Source: Bacillota bacterium (GTDB taxonomy: Bacteria > Bacillota > Bacilli > Paenibacillales > Paenibacillaceae). Taken from it: a stretch of 64,000 bases of DNA. The notes under the pieces were generated by a model. That model worked only from the letters and a program-made list of their open reading frames with translations. It was not told the DNA's origin and ran no database searches. Made by a program: the position numbers and the translations under genes. Below, piece after piece: positions 26,266-34,157 of this stretch. How positions within the stretch are numbered: position 1 is the first letter of the stretch; every line of letters begins with the position of its first letter. Location: contig JAEWAQ010000041.1 of assembly GCA_023391635.1 (NCBI GenBank), forward strand, positions 1 through 64,000, read 5' to 3'.

Positions 26266-26787
26266 TCAGCTAAGCTGATCTTCCTGCTGCTCCAACAAAT
26301 AGAACAGATAATCGGTCGGAACCCCGGCATACCCTTGCTGCCTCAGCATGGCGGTCACATTGCCGCGGTGGTACGTCCCGTGGTTGACCACATGCTGCAA
26401 AATGTCGAAGAAATGCGTGTCCAGACGGCCGTACCGCGGATGCTCGATCGTCATGGCCTTGTCCGGGTCCGGCGTCCGCCGCAGCAAGTCGCGGAACTGC
26501 TCGGCGACATCGGCGAACAAGCGGCGCATCTCGTCCACGCTTTTGCCCTGCGTTTCCTCTGTCCAGCCCTGGAGCTTCGGGAAGATTCCCTCGTTCGGAA
26601 CTTCAGCGAGGACATACAGATAAAGCAGGTCAAATTTGTAGATGTGCCCAAGCGTTTGCGACACGGACGGGAAAACGCTCTTCACCTCCGCATGGAACGC
26701 TTCCTTCGGGAGCTGCCCTAGGTGATTGAACAGCTGGTCGTTCGCCCAAACGTGATATTCGTACAATCGGTGCGCGTGATGAAGCAT
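26266..26787 (-). CDS. DinB-family protein
   Basis: A 173-residue four-helix-bundle protein of the DinB/YfiT type, putative metal-dependent hydrolase or thiol transferase. The three metal-ligand histidines are visible: SVSQTLGHIYKFD (first), and VVNHGTYHRGNVTAML (second and third, H-X3-H). Such proteins bind Ni2+/Zn2+, and some use bacillithiol. It lies 92 bp downstream of, and co-directional with, the WYL regulator, a frequent pairing in Bacillota, so the two may form an operon. Specific substrate unknown. Confidence 0.88.
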   Translation of the reverse strand: MLHHAHRLYEYHVWANDQLFNHLGQLPKEAFHAEVKSVFPSVSQTLGHIYKFDLLYLYVLAEVPNEGIFPKLQGWTEETQGKSVDEMRRLFADVAEQFRDLLRRTPDPDKAMTIEHPRYGRLDTHFFDILQHVVNHGTYHRGNVTAMLRQQGYAGVPTDYLFYLLEQQEDQLS

Positions 26788-26879
26788 GGAGGAATCCCCT
26801 TTCCATTCATCGTCTTATGGCCGCCTTAGCCACGCCTCTATCGTACACCAGGTTCGCTGACAAACGTTGTCAGTGAAGT

Positions 26880-27851
26880 TCAAGCCGGATCGTCTTCGTA
26901 ATGCTTTGCGATTCCCGCCGCCAATTCCCGGACCCGACGCCTCAGCTCCAATGGCTCCAGAATGCGAATGTCTGTGCCGAACGTCAACAGATACGCCGGA
27001 AGATACTTGTCCATCGTCGGAACGTCGAGCACGAACCGCGCCTCCCGATCGGTACGCTCCGTCAAATAGTGGCGCAGATGCCAATGTCCGCATACCGCGT
27101 TCAGCGCGTCGGGGCCTCCCTCGATGCGAATGGCCGTCAGCGGTCCGTCAGCCTCCCGTGCCCGCTTGGACCGGTCGCGGAAATAAGCGGACGCGGAAAA
27201 TCGTTCCGGCTTGGCGAACCGCGCATCGAGCGGCTCCAACCGCTCGATGCGATCCACGCGGAATGTCCGCACCGCCTGCGACCGATGGCAGAACGCGACC
27301 GCATACCATTCGTTCCGGTCGTAAGCCAGCCCATACGGGTCGATATCGCGTTCGTCCGCTTGCTCCGCATCCGCTTTGCGATAGGCGATGCGGACCGTCC
27401 GCTCGTCCTTCGCCGCTTGCTCCAGATCCCGCAACGACGAAACGACAGAAGGCGGACGGACCGGGGCAATCACGTCCAATCCGCTCGACTGACGCGCCAG
27501 ATCGTGAAGCTGCTCCTCGTGCAGCCCGCTCTGTACCTTATTCAGCGCGCTTTCCAATTCTTCCGTATAAGGATAACCGGCGCCCTGCGCAAACTTATAG
27601 GCATCCACGAGCGCCTTCAACTCGACGGAACGGAAGAACAACGGGGTTTCCCGGAAGCTGTCCAGAATGTGAATACCGCCCTCATGGCCCGATTCCGCGA
27701 CGATCGGCACGCCGCTGGCGCATAAAGCGTCAATGTACCGGTACACCGTACGGACACTGGTCTCCAAGCTGTCCGCGATCTGCGCGGCGGTGAGCTTCCT
27801 GCCGGATCGCAGCATCCACAGCATGGTCAGCATGTTATCCCATTTGGCCAT
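26880..27851 (-). CDS. YafY-type transcriptional regulator (HTH-WYL)
   Basis: About 323 residues. An N-terminal helix-turn-helix of the HTH_11/DeoR-like type (KLTAAQIADSLETSVRTVYRYIDAL) is followed by a WYL domain (about 135-215; DPYGLAYDRNEWYAVAFCH and RTFRVDRIERLEPLDARF), which binds ligands or nucleic acid ends, and a C-terminal WCX extension. The ATG at 27851 is preferred because GAGAG precedes it; GTG 27860 is possible. Probably controls itself and the DinB gene downstream. Confidence 0.9.
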   Translation of the reverse strand: MAKWDNMLTMLWMLRSGRKLTAAQIADSLETSVRTVYRYIDALCASGVPIVAESGHEGGIHILDSFRETPLFFRSVELKALVDAYKFAQGAGYPYTEELESALNKVQSGLHEEQLHDLARQSSGLDVIAPVRPPSVVSSLRDLEQAAKDERTVRIAYRKADAEQADERDIDPYGLAYDRNEWYAVAFCHRSQAVRTFRVDRIERLEPLDARFAKPERFSASAYFRDRSKRAREADGPLTAIRIEGGPDALNAVCGHWHLRHYLTERTDREARFVLDVPTMDKYLPAYLLTFGTDIRILEPLELRRRVRELAAGIAKHYEDDPA

Positions 27852-27881
27852 CAGGGTCACTCTCTTTCGCGCGAAATGGAA

Positions 27882-28250
27882 TCATGGATACACCCGCTTC
27901 AGCAGCTCGATCGCTTCGTCGACCGTGAGGCCGAAAGACTTGTAATAGGAGGCGTCGCCGGCCATTTGCTTCAGGATCATATCATCGCGTATTTGCAGCT
28001 TCTGTTCGGAGGACAGGTCGGCCACGAAACAGCCTTTGCCCGTTATCGTGTGAATCAGCCCGCATCGCTCCAGCTCTTCCCAGGCTTTCTTGACGGTGAT
28101 GACGCTGATGCGAAGCTCCAGGGCCGCTTGCCGAATCGGCGGCAGACAGTAGCCGCTGTCCAGCTCACCCTTCAAAATCTGGGCGCAGATCTGCTCGAAC
28201 AACTGTTGATAGATCGGTTTTTCGGACGTGTTCGAGATCGCTACGTTCAT
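27882..28250 (-). CDS. GntR-family regulator, YtrA subfamily
   Basis: 122 residues: a winged helix-turn-helix (KPIYQQLFEQICAQILKGEL, then RISVITVKKAWEELERCGLI and GKGCFVA) plus a short C-terminal helical dimerisation segment. This is the YtrA type, which usually represses an adjacent ABC transporter and responds to envelope stress. Here it is the last gene of its operon: its ATG overlaps the permease stop by one base (TGATG), so its synthesis is coupled to the permease. A palindromic site near the operon promoter (29771-29791) is its probable operator. Confidence 0.9.
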   Translation of the reverse strand: MNVAISNTSEKPIYQQLFEQICAQILKGELDSGYCLPPIRQAALELRISVITVKKAWEELERCGLIHTITGKGCFVADLSSEQKLQIRDDMILKQMAGDASYYKSFGLTVDEAIELLKRVYP

Positions 28251-28909
28251 CAGACTTCAACCCGGAGGAAGCGGCGCGCCGCAATTCGATACGCGATGTA
28301 AGTGAATGCGATGAAAATGACGATTCCCCCGACCAGGATGGATGCTTGAAGCCCCATATTATGAATGCCGTCCCCATAGAAAATGTCGGACAATAGCGGG
28401 CTCCGGATTCCGAGCCACTGGGCGGTTACGGCGAACAGCATGGCGCCTGTGATGGAAGCAACCGTCGCCCCGCCGTATTTGTACGCCGTCTTGTAATACA
28501 TGGAGATGAGGACAAGGTTAAAGATCGCCAGCATGACAAAGCACAGCCCCCAGAAACCCATGTGCGGCGGAAAGAAAAAATACTCCAGGTTCGGGTATAA
28601 GCGATTCGTGAACAATCCGAAGATCATCGCAAGCCCGATGTGTAATATTTCCAAGCCCGCAAGGACGGCCACCCTGGCCTTCACCATATCCAGCTTGGAG
28701 ACGGGCATCATCGAAGTGAACATCAGATCATTCTGCGCTTTATATTGGCCGAACATATTCGGCACGGTAATCCAGCAAAAATACAGAGGGACGATGAAAT
28801 AGATCCAGCCGGGAATGAGCATCAGAGCGCCTGTCAAGAAAGGCATGACAAAAAACGCCGGATGCACGCCCAATTTCAAATCCTTCATGACCAAGTTATA
28901 CATGCGCAT
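28250..28909 (-). CDS. ABC-2 type membrane permease
   Basis: 219 residues with about six membrane helices (for example FFVMPFLTGALMLIPGWIYF near 19-38 and a C-terminal pair). The cytoplasmic segment AQNDLMFTSMMPVSKLDMVKAR is typical of the ABC-2 membrane proteins that partner YtrB/YxlF-type ATPases. It overlaps the ATPase gene by 14 bp and the GntR gene by 1 bp. Exported substrate unknown; lipid or peptide-antibiotic related efflux is common for this class. Confidence 0.85.
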   Translation of the reverse strand: MRMYNLVMKDLKLGVHPAFFVMPFLTGALMLIPGWIYFIVPLYFCWITVPNMFGQYKAQNDLMFTSMMPVSKLDMVKARVAVLAGLEILHIGLAMIFGLFTNRLYPNLEYFFFPPHMGFWGLCFVMLAIFNLVLISMYYKTAYKYGGATVASITGAMLFAVTAQWLGIRSPLLSDIFYGDGIHNMGLQASILVGGIVIFIAFTYIAYRIAARRFLRVEV

Positions 28910-29750
28910 CCTCCTTCTTCGCGAAGTAAATCATGATCTCCTCGAGACTCGGCGTGGCGGCCTTGATGTCGGAAGAGGGGTCGAAGTCGCTCGCGTGAAT
29001 CAGGCCCGTGAAGCCGAACGAATTGGATTTGCAGGCAATGAGCTGCTTCTGCACCTGGTGCAGTTGGCTTGCGGCGCCGTTCAGCAGGAGATAAGATTCT
29101 TTGAACTGTTCTTTCTCGCAGCTGCGAACGACTTGCCCGTTCTCGATGAAGGTAATGAAATCCGCGACCTTCTCCAGATCAGACGTAATATGGGTCGAGA
29201 AGAGAATGCTGATCTCGCCGCCCGCGACGAGTTCTTGGAAAATATCGAGCAAATCGTCCCTGGCGACCGGATCCAGCCCGCTCGTCGGTTCATCGAGGAT
29301 GAGAAGCTTCGCCCCGTGGGACAGGGCAAGGGCCAAGCTGTATTTCACCCTCATTCCCGTCGATAACTGGGCGACTTTTTTATTTTCGTCCAATTTGAAT
29401 CTGCGCAGGTAGCTGTTGTAGGTATCACCATCCCAATTCGCGTAAAACTTCTTGATCACGGAGGTTAACGTCCTGATCCGGCTATGCGTATAGAAATCGA
29501 TACCGCCGAAGGCGTACCCGGTATCCTGCTTCAACTCAAGCTCGTTCTCGGCCATGCTTCTGCCCAGCACGTAGACCTCGCCGCTATCGACATGAATCAT
29601 GTTCAAGATCGATTTGATCGTCGTCGTCTTGCCTGCGCCGTTGGCGCCTATGAAACCCATAATATAACCTTTCTCCAGTTGGAACGATACATCCTTGAGC
29701 TGAAAATTCGGGTATTTCTTATTTATCTTTCGGATATCCAATGCCAGCAT
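28896..29750 (-). CDS. ABC transporter ATP-binding protein (YtrB/CcmA type)
   Basis: 284 residues. Walker A GANGAGKTT, Q-loop region YAFGGIDFYTHSRIR, signature STGMRVKYSLALAL (LSTGM variant of LSGGQ, frequent in this subgroup), Walker B LLILDEPTSGLDP and the H-loop FSTHITSDLEKVAD. The last 75 residues form the extra domain of drug/antibiotic-type ATPases. First gene of the operon ATPase-permease-GntR. It starts after GAGGAGG, downstream of a good promoter at 29791-29819. Confidence 0.92.
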   Translation of the reverse strand: MLALDIRKINKKYPNFQLKDVSFQLEKGYIMGFIGANGAGKTTTIKSILNMIHVDSGEVYVLGRSMAENELELKQDTGYAFGGIDFYTHSRIRTLTSVIKKFYANWDGDTYNSYLRRFKLDENKKVAQLSTGMRVKYSLALALSHGAKLLILDEPTSGLDPVARDDLLDIFQELVAGGEISILFSTHITSDLEKVADFITFIENGQVVRSCEKEQFKESYLLLNGAASQLHQVQKQLIACKSNSFGFTGLIHASDFDPSSDIKAATPSLEEIMIYFAKKEDAHV

Positions 29751-29767
29751 ATCGTGCCTCCTCTATA

Positions 29768-29819
29768 TACTGTGTATGTCGTGCATGCACAATATAACAC
29801 GGTGATTTGTCAACGTCAA
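29768..29819 (-). promoter_or_regulatory. Promoter and probable GntR operator of the ABC-2 operon
   Basis: On the minus strand TTGACG (29819-29814), 17 bp, TATATT (29796-29791). Immediately downstream is an inverted repeat TGTGCATG-5-CATACACA (29791-29771, one mismatch), placed over the transcription start. This is where a YtrA-type repressor would bind. The pairing of this site with the GntR protein at 27882 is inference. Confidence 0.65.
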
Positions 29820-29848
29820 TGCCTTAGCCAATGAACGCCCCTGCCTGA

Positions 29849-30050
29849 TTGACTTCTTCCGCAACTGCGGTAATATGGAAGTTGGATGCATGGACCTATG
29901 CCAGCATCTCCGCCGACGTACTGACTTTGCATCGCGAATCAGCGAATTCCGCTTAATAGATCTCATCTTTGGAAGATGTTATAGACAACCATGGTTGCGC
30001 TGAACATATGCCAAATCGGGAGCTTCCTGGCTTCCGGTTTGGCATTTTCT
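29849..30050 (+). promoter_or_regulatory. Promoter and leader of the PAS kinase gene with terminator
   Basis: TTGACT at 29849-29854, 16 bp, TAATAT at 29871-29876, then about 130 nt of leader closed by a terminator at 30008-30050: ATGCCAAA pairs with TTTGGCAT followed by TTTCT. No plus-strand gene precedes it, so the hairpin is either an attenuator for the kinase gene (start 30095) or the end of a short RNA. Confidence 0.5.
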
Positions 30051-30094
30051 CATCACACCCATACCTGACCTACACTGATAACTCGGAGGTCTCC

Positions 30095-31243
30095 ATGTTT
30101 CGAGTATTGAATCGTCAATCGGAATTGATTTCGTTATTATTCGATCTTCCCGCCGGGGTATCGGTGGCCACCTCTCCCGATTGCAAGGAAATCTTGCACA
30201 ACGCGATGGCCGCGAAATTCCTCCGTATTCCGGAAGGCGGCCATTTTTCCTTCTCCGCGGAGTCCCCTCCTGACGTAAGAGCTTACGATGAGTTCGGCAG
30301 AGAGATGCGGGCCGAAGAATTGCCGCTGCGTAAAGCCGTTGCGGAACGCCGGGAAAATAAACAAATCATCGAGCTCGCATGGCCCGACGGGGTGCGCAAA
30401 ACCGCGGTATGGAACAGCAAGCCGATCTATGGCCATGACGGCAAGCTCGTCGGGGGCATTGCCATATCCGAGGATATCACCGACTATGTCGTGCTGGAGA
30501 GGCGGACTCAGCAGGAAAAGGAATGGCTGCGGATCGAATTGGAACGGCTTGACCGCATGGGACATGTGTCTGAACTTGCGGCAGGGGTCAGCCATGAGGT
30601 TCGCAACCCATTAACGATCGTCAAAGGGTTCCTGCAGTTGATGCGCGCAAAGCGCAAATACGAGAACGATGCCGACATGATCGACATGATGTTGGAGGAG
30701 TTGGACCGGGCGAACGAGATCATTTCCGATTTTCTGATGCTCACGAGAACGCACGAGAAGCAATTGAAGCGCGGCAACCTCGTGGATATCATCGGACGTC
30801 TGCTCCCATTGCTCGAGAACGACGCCTTCCTTGCCAAGAAGAAGCTTGAATATAAATTAAACCCTATATCCGATAACATGCTGGATGCTGTCGAAATCAA
30901 GCAGCTGATGCTCAACCTCGTGCGCAACGCCATTGAAGCCTCGCCGGTCGGAGGTCTGATCGCTATCGAAACTTTCGAGGATGCGCATGCGGTCGGACTT
31001 ACCGTTGCCGATGAGGGCGACGGCATCCCGCAAGAAGTGATGGAGCATCTTGGAAAGGCTTTCGTGACCACCAAGCCTAACGGTACCGGTGTGGGTCTCT
31101 CCATCTGCTATGAGATCGCCAGACATCATCGCGCAGAGATCGAGGTTCGTTCGAGCTCGGCCGGCACCTTGTTTCGCGTGCAATTCCCGAAGCTTGCGGA
31201 AGATACGGACCAGAGCGCCCGGCCGCTCACGGACGGGGTCTAG
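30095..31243 (+). CDS. PAS-domain sensor histidine kinase (soluble, sporulation-kinase-like)
   Basis: 382 residues from the ATG at 30095, which follows GGAGG; upstream in-frame starts lack ribosome sites and cross the leader terminator. The N-terminal PAS domain (about 10-130) ends in GHDGKLVGGIAISEDITDY. The HisKA segment has the phosphorylated His167 in GVSHEVRNPLTIVKGFLQLM, followed by an HATPase domain (N-box NLVRNAIEAS, G1 ADEGDGIP, G2 GTGVGLSIC). No transmembrane segments, so a cytoplasmic kinase. HEVRNPLT with KGFLQLM is the pattern of Bacillus sporulation kinases (KinA-E), which feed Spo0F. No cognate response regulator is adjacent, which also fits an orphan phosphorelay kinase. Confidence 0.88.
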   Translation: MFRVLNRQSELISLLFDLPAGVSVATSPDCKEILHNAMAAKFLRIPEGGHFSFSAESPPDVRAYDEFGREMRAEELPLRKAVAERRENKQIIELAWPDGVRKTAVWNSKPIYGHDGKLVGGIAISEDITDYVVLERRTQQEKEWLRIELERLDRMGHVSELAAGVSHEVRNPLTIVKGFLQLMRAKRKYENDADMIDMMLEELDRANEIISDFLMLTRTHEKQLKRGNLVDIIGRLLPLLENDAFLAKKKLEYKLNPISDNMLDAVEIKQLMLNLVRNAIEASPVGGLIAIETFEDAHAVGLTVADEGDGIPQEVMEHLGKAFVTTKPNGTGVGLSICYEIARHHRAEIEVRSSSAGTLFRVQFPKLAEDTDQSARPLTDGV

Positions 31244-31301
31244 TAAATAGATCCAGAATTAGCGTTACAATCCGTCCACCATGATGCCGAGACCAGATTG
31301 G

Positions 31302-31403
31302 AGCCAGCATGCGCGGGTGCTGCGATGCTGTAACCGGGTTTCGTCCGGTTAGAGCCAACATGCGTAGTGGCTGCGATGCTGTAGCTGGGTTTCGTCCGGT
31401 TAG
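31302..31403. repeat. Tandem repeat, two 51-bp units
   Basis: Unit 1 at 31302-31352 and unit 2 at 31353-31403 are about 86% identical (both carry CTGCGATGCTGTA and GGGTTTCGTCCGGTTAG), followed by a few bases of a third. Each unit contains the self-complementary ACCGGGTTTCGTCCGGTT. It is intergenic between the kinase and the convergent DUF2294 gene. Unit length of 51 is divisible by three, but no coding frame through it is convincing. Confidence 0.85.
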
Positions 31404-31475
31404 GGCCAGCAGCCTGCCGCTCCTCTCCCTTCTACCTGTATGTACCATTTCAATTCCCGTTAATCGCGAAGCCCG

Positions 31476-32180
31476 TTACTTCAAGTAAAAAAAGATATAG
31501 CTCCGTTCGTTCGGATAATCCCATGCCATGAATAAACCTTCCACGATCCTCCCGAAAATGTCCCGAAACGAATCCTTGCGACCTACGAAACTCTTCTTGA
31601 TTTCGCCGGATCGATCGTACAAGAGATCCCAACAGCCTTTTCTATACAAAATATTTTCGACATGCAGCATAACGCCCGTACACTTTACGACGAACATGTT
31701 GGAGTCCATTTTGACCAGCGACAGCTTGCGCGGAACTTTATGCACCTCGCTGCAAATTTGAATAATGTGCTCGAACAACCGCTCCCGCACATGCTGATCG
31801 ATTTCCTCCGCCCCTGACGCATTTTCGCCGGACTTCCGATTCTCCAGCAGCATGACCCCGGTATTCGTATCATAGTCCCAATCGCTGCAGAACGAATCCA
31901 ACTCCAGATTCATCATGCTGCGGGCTTCTTGCGCGAACTCTTGATAGACCTTCTCCATGACGGTATACCGTAATTGATAGGTGAGATTGATTTTGTCGAA
32001 CCCCAATAACACTTCCTCGGCTGGCGTCATAAAATTCCGAACATAAATGGATAACCGGCCTGATCGCAAGGAAATAAAACAATTCTCGGGCCCCTTGCCG
32101 AACCTTTGTTTCATCAATTTGCTTAGCACGCTTGTTAACAGAGGAATGTTCTCCTGATTGCCGTTTATCTTGTTGATCAT
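31476..32180 (-). CDS. DUF2294-type protein, two related halves
   Basis: 234 residues, soluble. The N-terminal half has KLMKQRFGKGPENCFISLRSGRLSIYVRNFMTPAEE (cited as block 22-57), a pattern I associate with DUF2294. The second half (RERLFEHIIQICSEVHKVPRKLSLVKMDSNMFVVKC) looks like another, shorter segment of similar fold. Function unknown. The gene is preceded by AGAGGGGAG and, only 19 bp upstream of the ATG, by an intrinsic terminator, so expression is likely controlled by read-through. It is not in an operon. Confidence 0.65.
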   Translation of the reverse strand: MINKINGNQENIPLLTSVLSKLMKQRFGKGPENCFISLRSGRLSIYVRNFMTPAEEVLLGFDKINLTYQLRYTVMEKVYQEFAQEARSMMNLELDSFCSDWDYDTNTGVMLLENRKSGENASGAEEIDQHVRERLFEHIIQICSEVHKVPRKLSLVKMDSNMFVVKCTGVMLHVENILYRKGCWDLLYDRSGEIKKSFVGRKDSFRDIFGRIVEGLFMAWDYPNERSYIFFYLK

Positions 32181-32198
32181 GTTGACTCCCCTCTAAGT

Positions 32199-32236
32199 AA
32201 AAAGGCCTAACCCCTTAAGAGTAAGGAGTTAGGCCA
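32199..32236 (-). terminator. Attenuator-type terminator in the DUF2294 leader
   Basis: On the minus strand GGCCTAACTCCTTA, a 4-nt loop, TAAGGGGTTAGGCC, then TTTTT. It ends 19 bp before the ATG at 32180, so the ribosome site lies immediately beyond it and no promoter can lie between. Confidence 0.85.
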
Positions 32237-32375
32237 TGGATAGACGAGCTATTCGAAAATAGTTTCTTCCATTTACCAGTATATGTTGAATTAGTGTTCG
32301 TTGCTGAATCTGTATTTCGGTACCGCAATGATGCGTAGTGACATATCTAATGACAGTAAGACACTAGACATCAAT

Positions 32376-32404
32376 ATTTTATCATCTTTTCTCTACTAAT
32401 ACAA
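32376..32404 (-). promoter_or_regulatory. Probable promoter of the DUF2294 leader
   Basis: TTGTAT (32404-32399), 17 bp, TAAAAT (32381-32376) on the minus strand. This gives a leader of about 190 nt ending in the terminator at 32199. The AT-rich stretch 32240-32375 between them holds no gene. Confidence 0.45.
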
Positions 32405-32506
32405 ATCCTTTATCCCTGCAGCACAGCTAGCGCTTGAATCCGCATGGCCTCAAAATGTCATAAAAAAATGATAGAAGTCGCGGCTGAACAGAAACTTGTT
32501 TCTTTA

Positions 32507-32535
32507 TTGTCGCTGCCTGCAGGGCGCAGTATAAT
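32507..32535 (+). promoter_or_regulatory. Promoter of the SGNH hydrolase gene
   Basis: TTGTCG at 32507-32512, 17 bp, perfect TATAAT at 32530-32535, about 55 bp before the ATG at 32590. Confidence 0.6.
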
Positions 32536-32589
32536 AATCCAGGAACGGCCCCGAGGCCGAGCGCTGCGGGCCGCGAAAGGAGTCCAATA

Positions 32590-33612
32590 ATGATCTATCG
32601 ACAAGTAGAACTGCATAACGTGGGACAATTGGTGGAAGTTCCCGGACGGGAAGGCTTGCTGCTGCAGCGCGTGCCGGAGATGGTACGGCAGCACGTGCGC
32701 GAAAGGGCAGCAACCGTGTATCGACACGCCGCCGGCTGCGAAATTCGGTTCGTCAGCGACTGGAACCCGGTCAAGCTGACGTTGGCTTGCCATAGCGGCG
32801 AAACAAAAGCTTATTTGTATTATGGTGATTTTCAAGGACCGAGCTTTGCGATCGGGCCGGAGCCGACGACGATCGAGCTGACGCCGCCGCCGGCCGATTT
32901 CCTGCAACGGGCGGATTTTGACGGAAGCCTGTACCCTTACCATCCTGACGTCTGGCGGCTGCTGTTCCAGGGCGGAGAAATTTACCTGCTCGACATCGAG
33001 GGGCAAAGCTTGCGTCCGCCCGCGGCGGACGAGTTGCCGAAGCTGCGTTATCTCGCGTACGGCACCTCGATTACGCAAGGCGCATCGGCGACGCACCCGT
33101 ACCTCAGCTACGTGATGCAGACGGCTTGGCGGCTCCGGGCCGACGCGATCAACCTTGGCGCAAGCGGCAACGCCTTCTGCGAGCCGGCGATCGCGGATTA
33201 CATCGCGGCGCGGGACGACTGGGACATCGCCACGGTCTGCATCTCCGTCAATATGCTGAACCAGGGCGTCACGGCAGCGGAGTTCACCGACAAGGCGCGT
33301 CATTTCGTCCGCACCGTCGCCGGCAATGCGAATCGGCCGGTCGCGTGCATCGGACTGTTTCCGTTCTTCGGCGATCTCGGCTACTGCAGGCCGGACCGCC
33401 AGCCGCAAGCGACGCCGGAGGAATACCGGGAGGCGCTGCGCAGCATCGCGGAGGATCCGTCGCTGCCGAACGTCAGCTACATCGACGGTCGCGAACTCAT
33501 GACATCGATGCGAGGCCATGCGCACGATCTGCTCCACCCCGGCGACAACGGCATGATCGAAATCGCCGAGCATTTGGCGCCGCGGCTGAAAGCGCTGCTG
33601 CAGCGTTGTTAG
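32590..33612 (+). CDS. SGNH/GDSL-type hydrolase with N-terminal beta domain
   Basis: 340 residues in two parts: an N-terminal beta-sandwich (about 1-145) like that of SsfX3-type acyltransferases/esterases and an SGNH hydrolase domain. Catalytic blocks are LRYLAYGTSITQGASAT (nucleophile Ser), INLGASGNAF (Gly), and HDLLHPGDNGMIEIAEHL (Asp-X2-His). Such enzymes remove acyl groups from carbohydrates. No signal peptide, so intracellular deacylation of an imported oligosaccharide is plausible. It stands alone with its own promoter; a GC hairpin at 33628-33645 follows the stop. Confidence 0.87.
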   Translation: MIYRQVELHNVGQLVEVPGREGLLLQRVPEMVRQHVRERAATVYRHAAGCEIRFVSDWNPVKLTLACHSGETKAYLYYGDFQGPSFAIGPEPTTIELTPPPADFLQRADFDGSLYPYHPDVWRLLFQGGEIYLLDIEGQSLRPPAADELPKLRYLAYGTSITQGASATHPYLSYVMQTAWRLRADAINLGASGNAFCEPAIADYIAARDDWDIATVCISVNMLNQGVTAAEFTDKARHFVRTVAGNANRPVACIGLFPFFGDLGYCRPDRQPQATPEEYREALRSIAEDPSLPNVSYIDGRELMTSMRGHAHDLLHPGDNGMIEIAEHLAPRLKALLQRC

Positions 33613-33627
33613 GCAACCGATGCGAAA

Positions 33628-33645
33628 GGCGCCCTCTTGGGCGCC
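33628..33645. terminator. Hairpin between convergent genes
   Basis: GGCGCCC-TCTT-GGGCGCC lies between the stops of the SGNH gene and the SRPBCC gene. There is no strong T-run on either side, so termination is probable but unproven. Confidence 0.5.
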
Positions 33646-33657
33646 CCTCGGTCTTAC

Positions 33658-34083
33658 TTAGGATTGTTCGGTATATGTCTTGAAACTGTCCATGATCGAT
33701 TGCCAGCCTGCCTGCTGGAGCTCGACGGGATTGGAGCTCTCAGCGTCGAAAATTTCCACGACCTTCGTTTCGTTTCCTTGCGCCGTGAACGTGATGTCGA
33801 CCCTTCTCCCGTCATCCATCGTGTAGCCAATCTCTTCGTGCTGCTTCACAGCGTCGTACTCGCCGCCAAAGTCAAAGCCCATGCTGCCGTCCTTCGCTTC
33901 CATCCGAGTGACGAACTTGCCGCCCACGCGCAGATCGTTCTCTGCCCTTGGCGAATGCCAATCCTCCGATGCCTGATTCCACTTCGTGATGTGTTCCGGC
34001 TCGGTCCAATACCTCCACACTTTGTCCACCGGTGCTTGAATGACGGCCTGTACGGTTACTTTCGTCGGTTGATTCGTTTCCAT
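33658..34083 (-). CDS. SRPBCC/AHSA1-like domain protein
   Basis: 141 residues with the SRPBCC (START-like) pattern: IQAPVDKVWRYWTEPEHITKWN at the N-terminus, GGKFVTRMEAKDGSMGFDFGG in the middle and QAGWQSIMDSFKTYTEQ at the end. It is a soluble hydrophobic-pocket protein of the AHSA1 group. It lies 74 bp downstream of the ECF sigma factor on the same strand; SRPBCC proteins often sit next to regulators in this way. Ligand unknown. Confidence 0.88.
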   Translation of the reverse strand: METNQPTKVTVQAVIQAPVDKVWRYWTEPEHITKWNQASEDWHSPRAENDLRVGGKFVTRMEAKDGSMGFDFGGEYDAVKQHEEIGYTMDDGRRVDITFTAQGNETKVVEIFDAESSNPVELQQAGWQSIMDSFKTYTEQS

Positions 34084-34157
34084 TGTTAATGGACACCTCT
34101 CGCTTCATAATCGTATTTTTGTTACTTACTACTATAGACGTAATCAGATTGTGAAAT

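Noticed and set aside
31227..31448. A 73-codon minus frame encoding a repeated LALTGRNP motif
   Set aside because: The protein repeat is a consequence of the 51-bp DNA tandem repeat; there is no start signal and it overlaps the end of the kinase gene.
32458..33573. A 371-codon minus-strand frame antisense to the SGNH hydrolase
   Set aside because: Arg/Val/Asp-rich shadow translation. The SGNH motifs and promoter support the plus strand.
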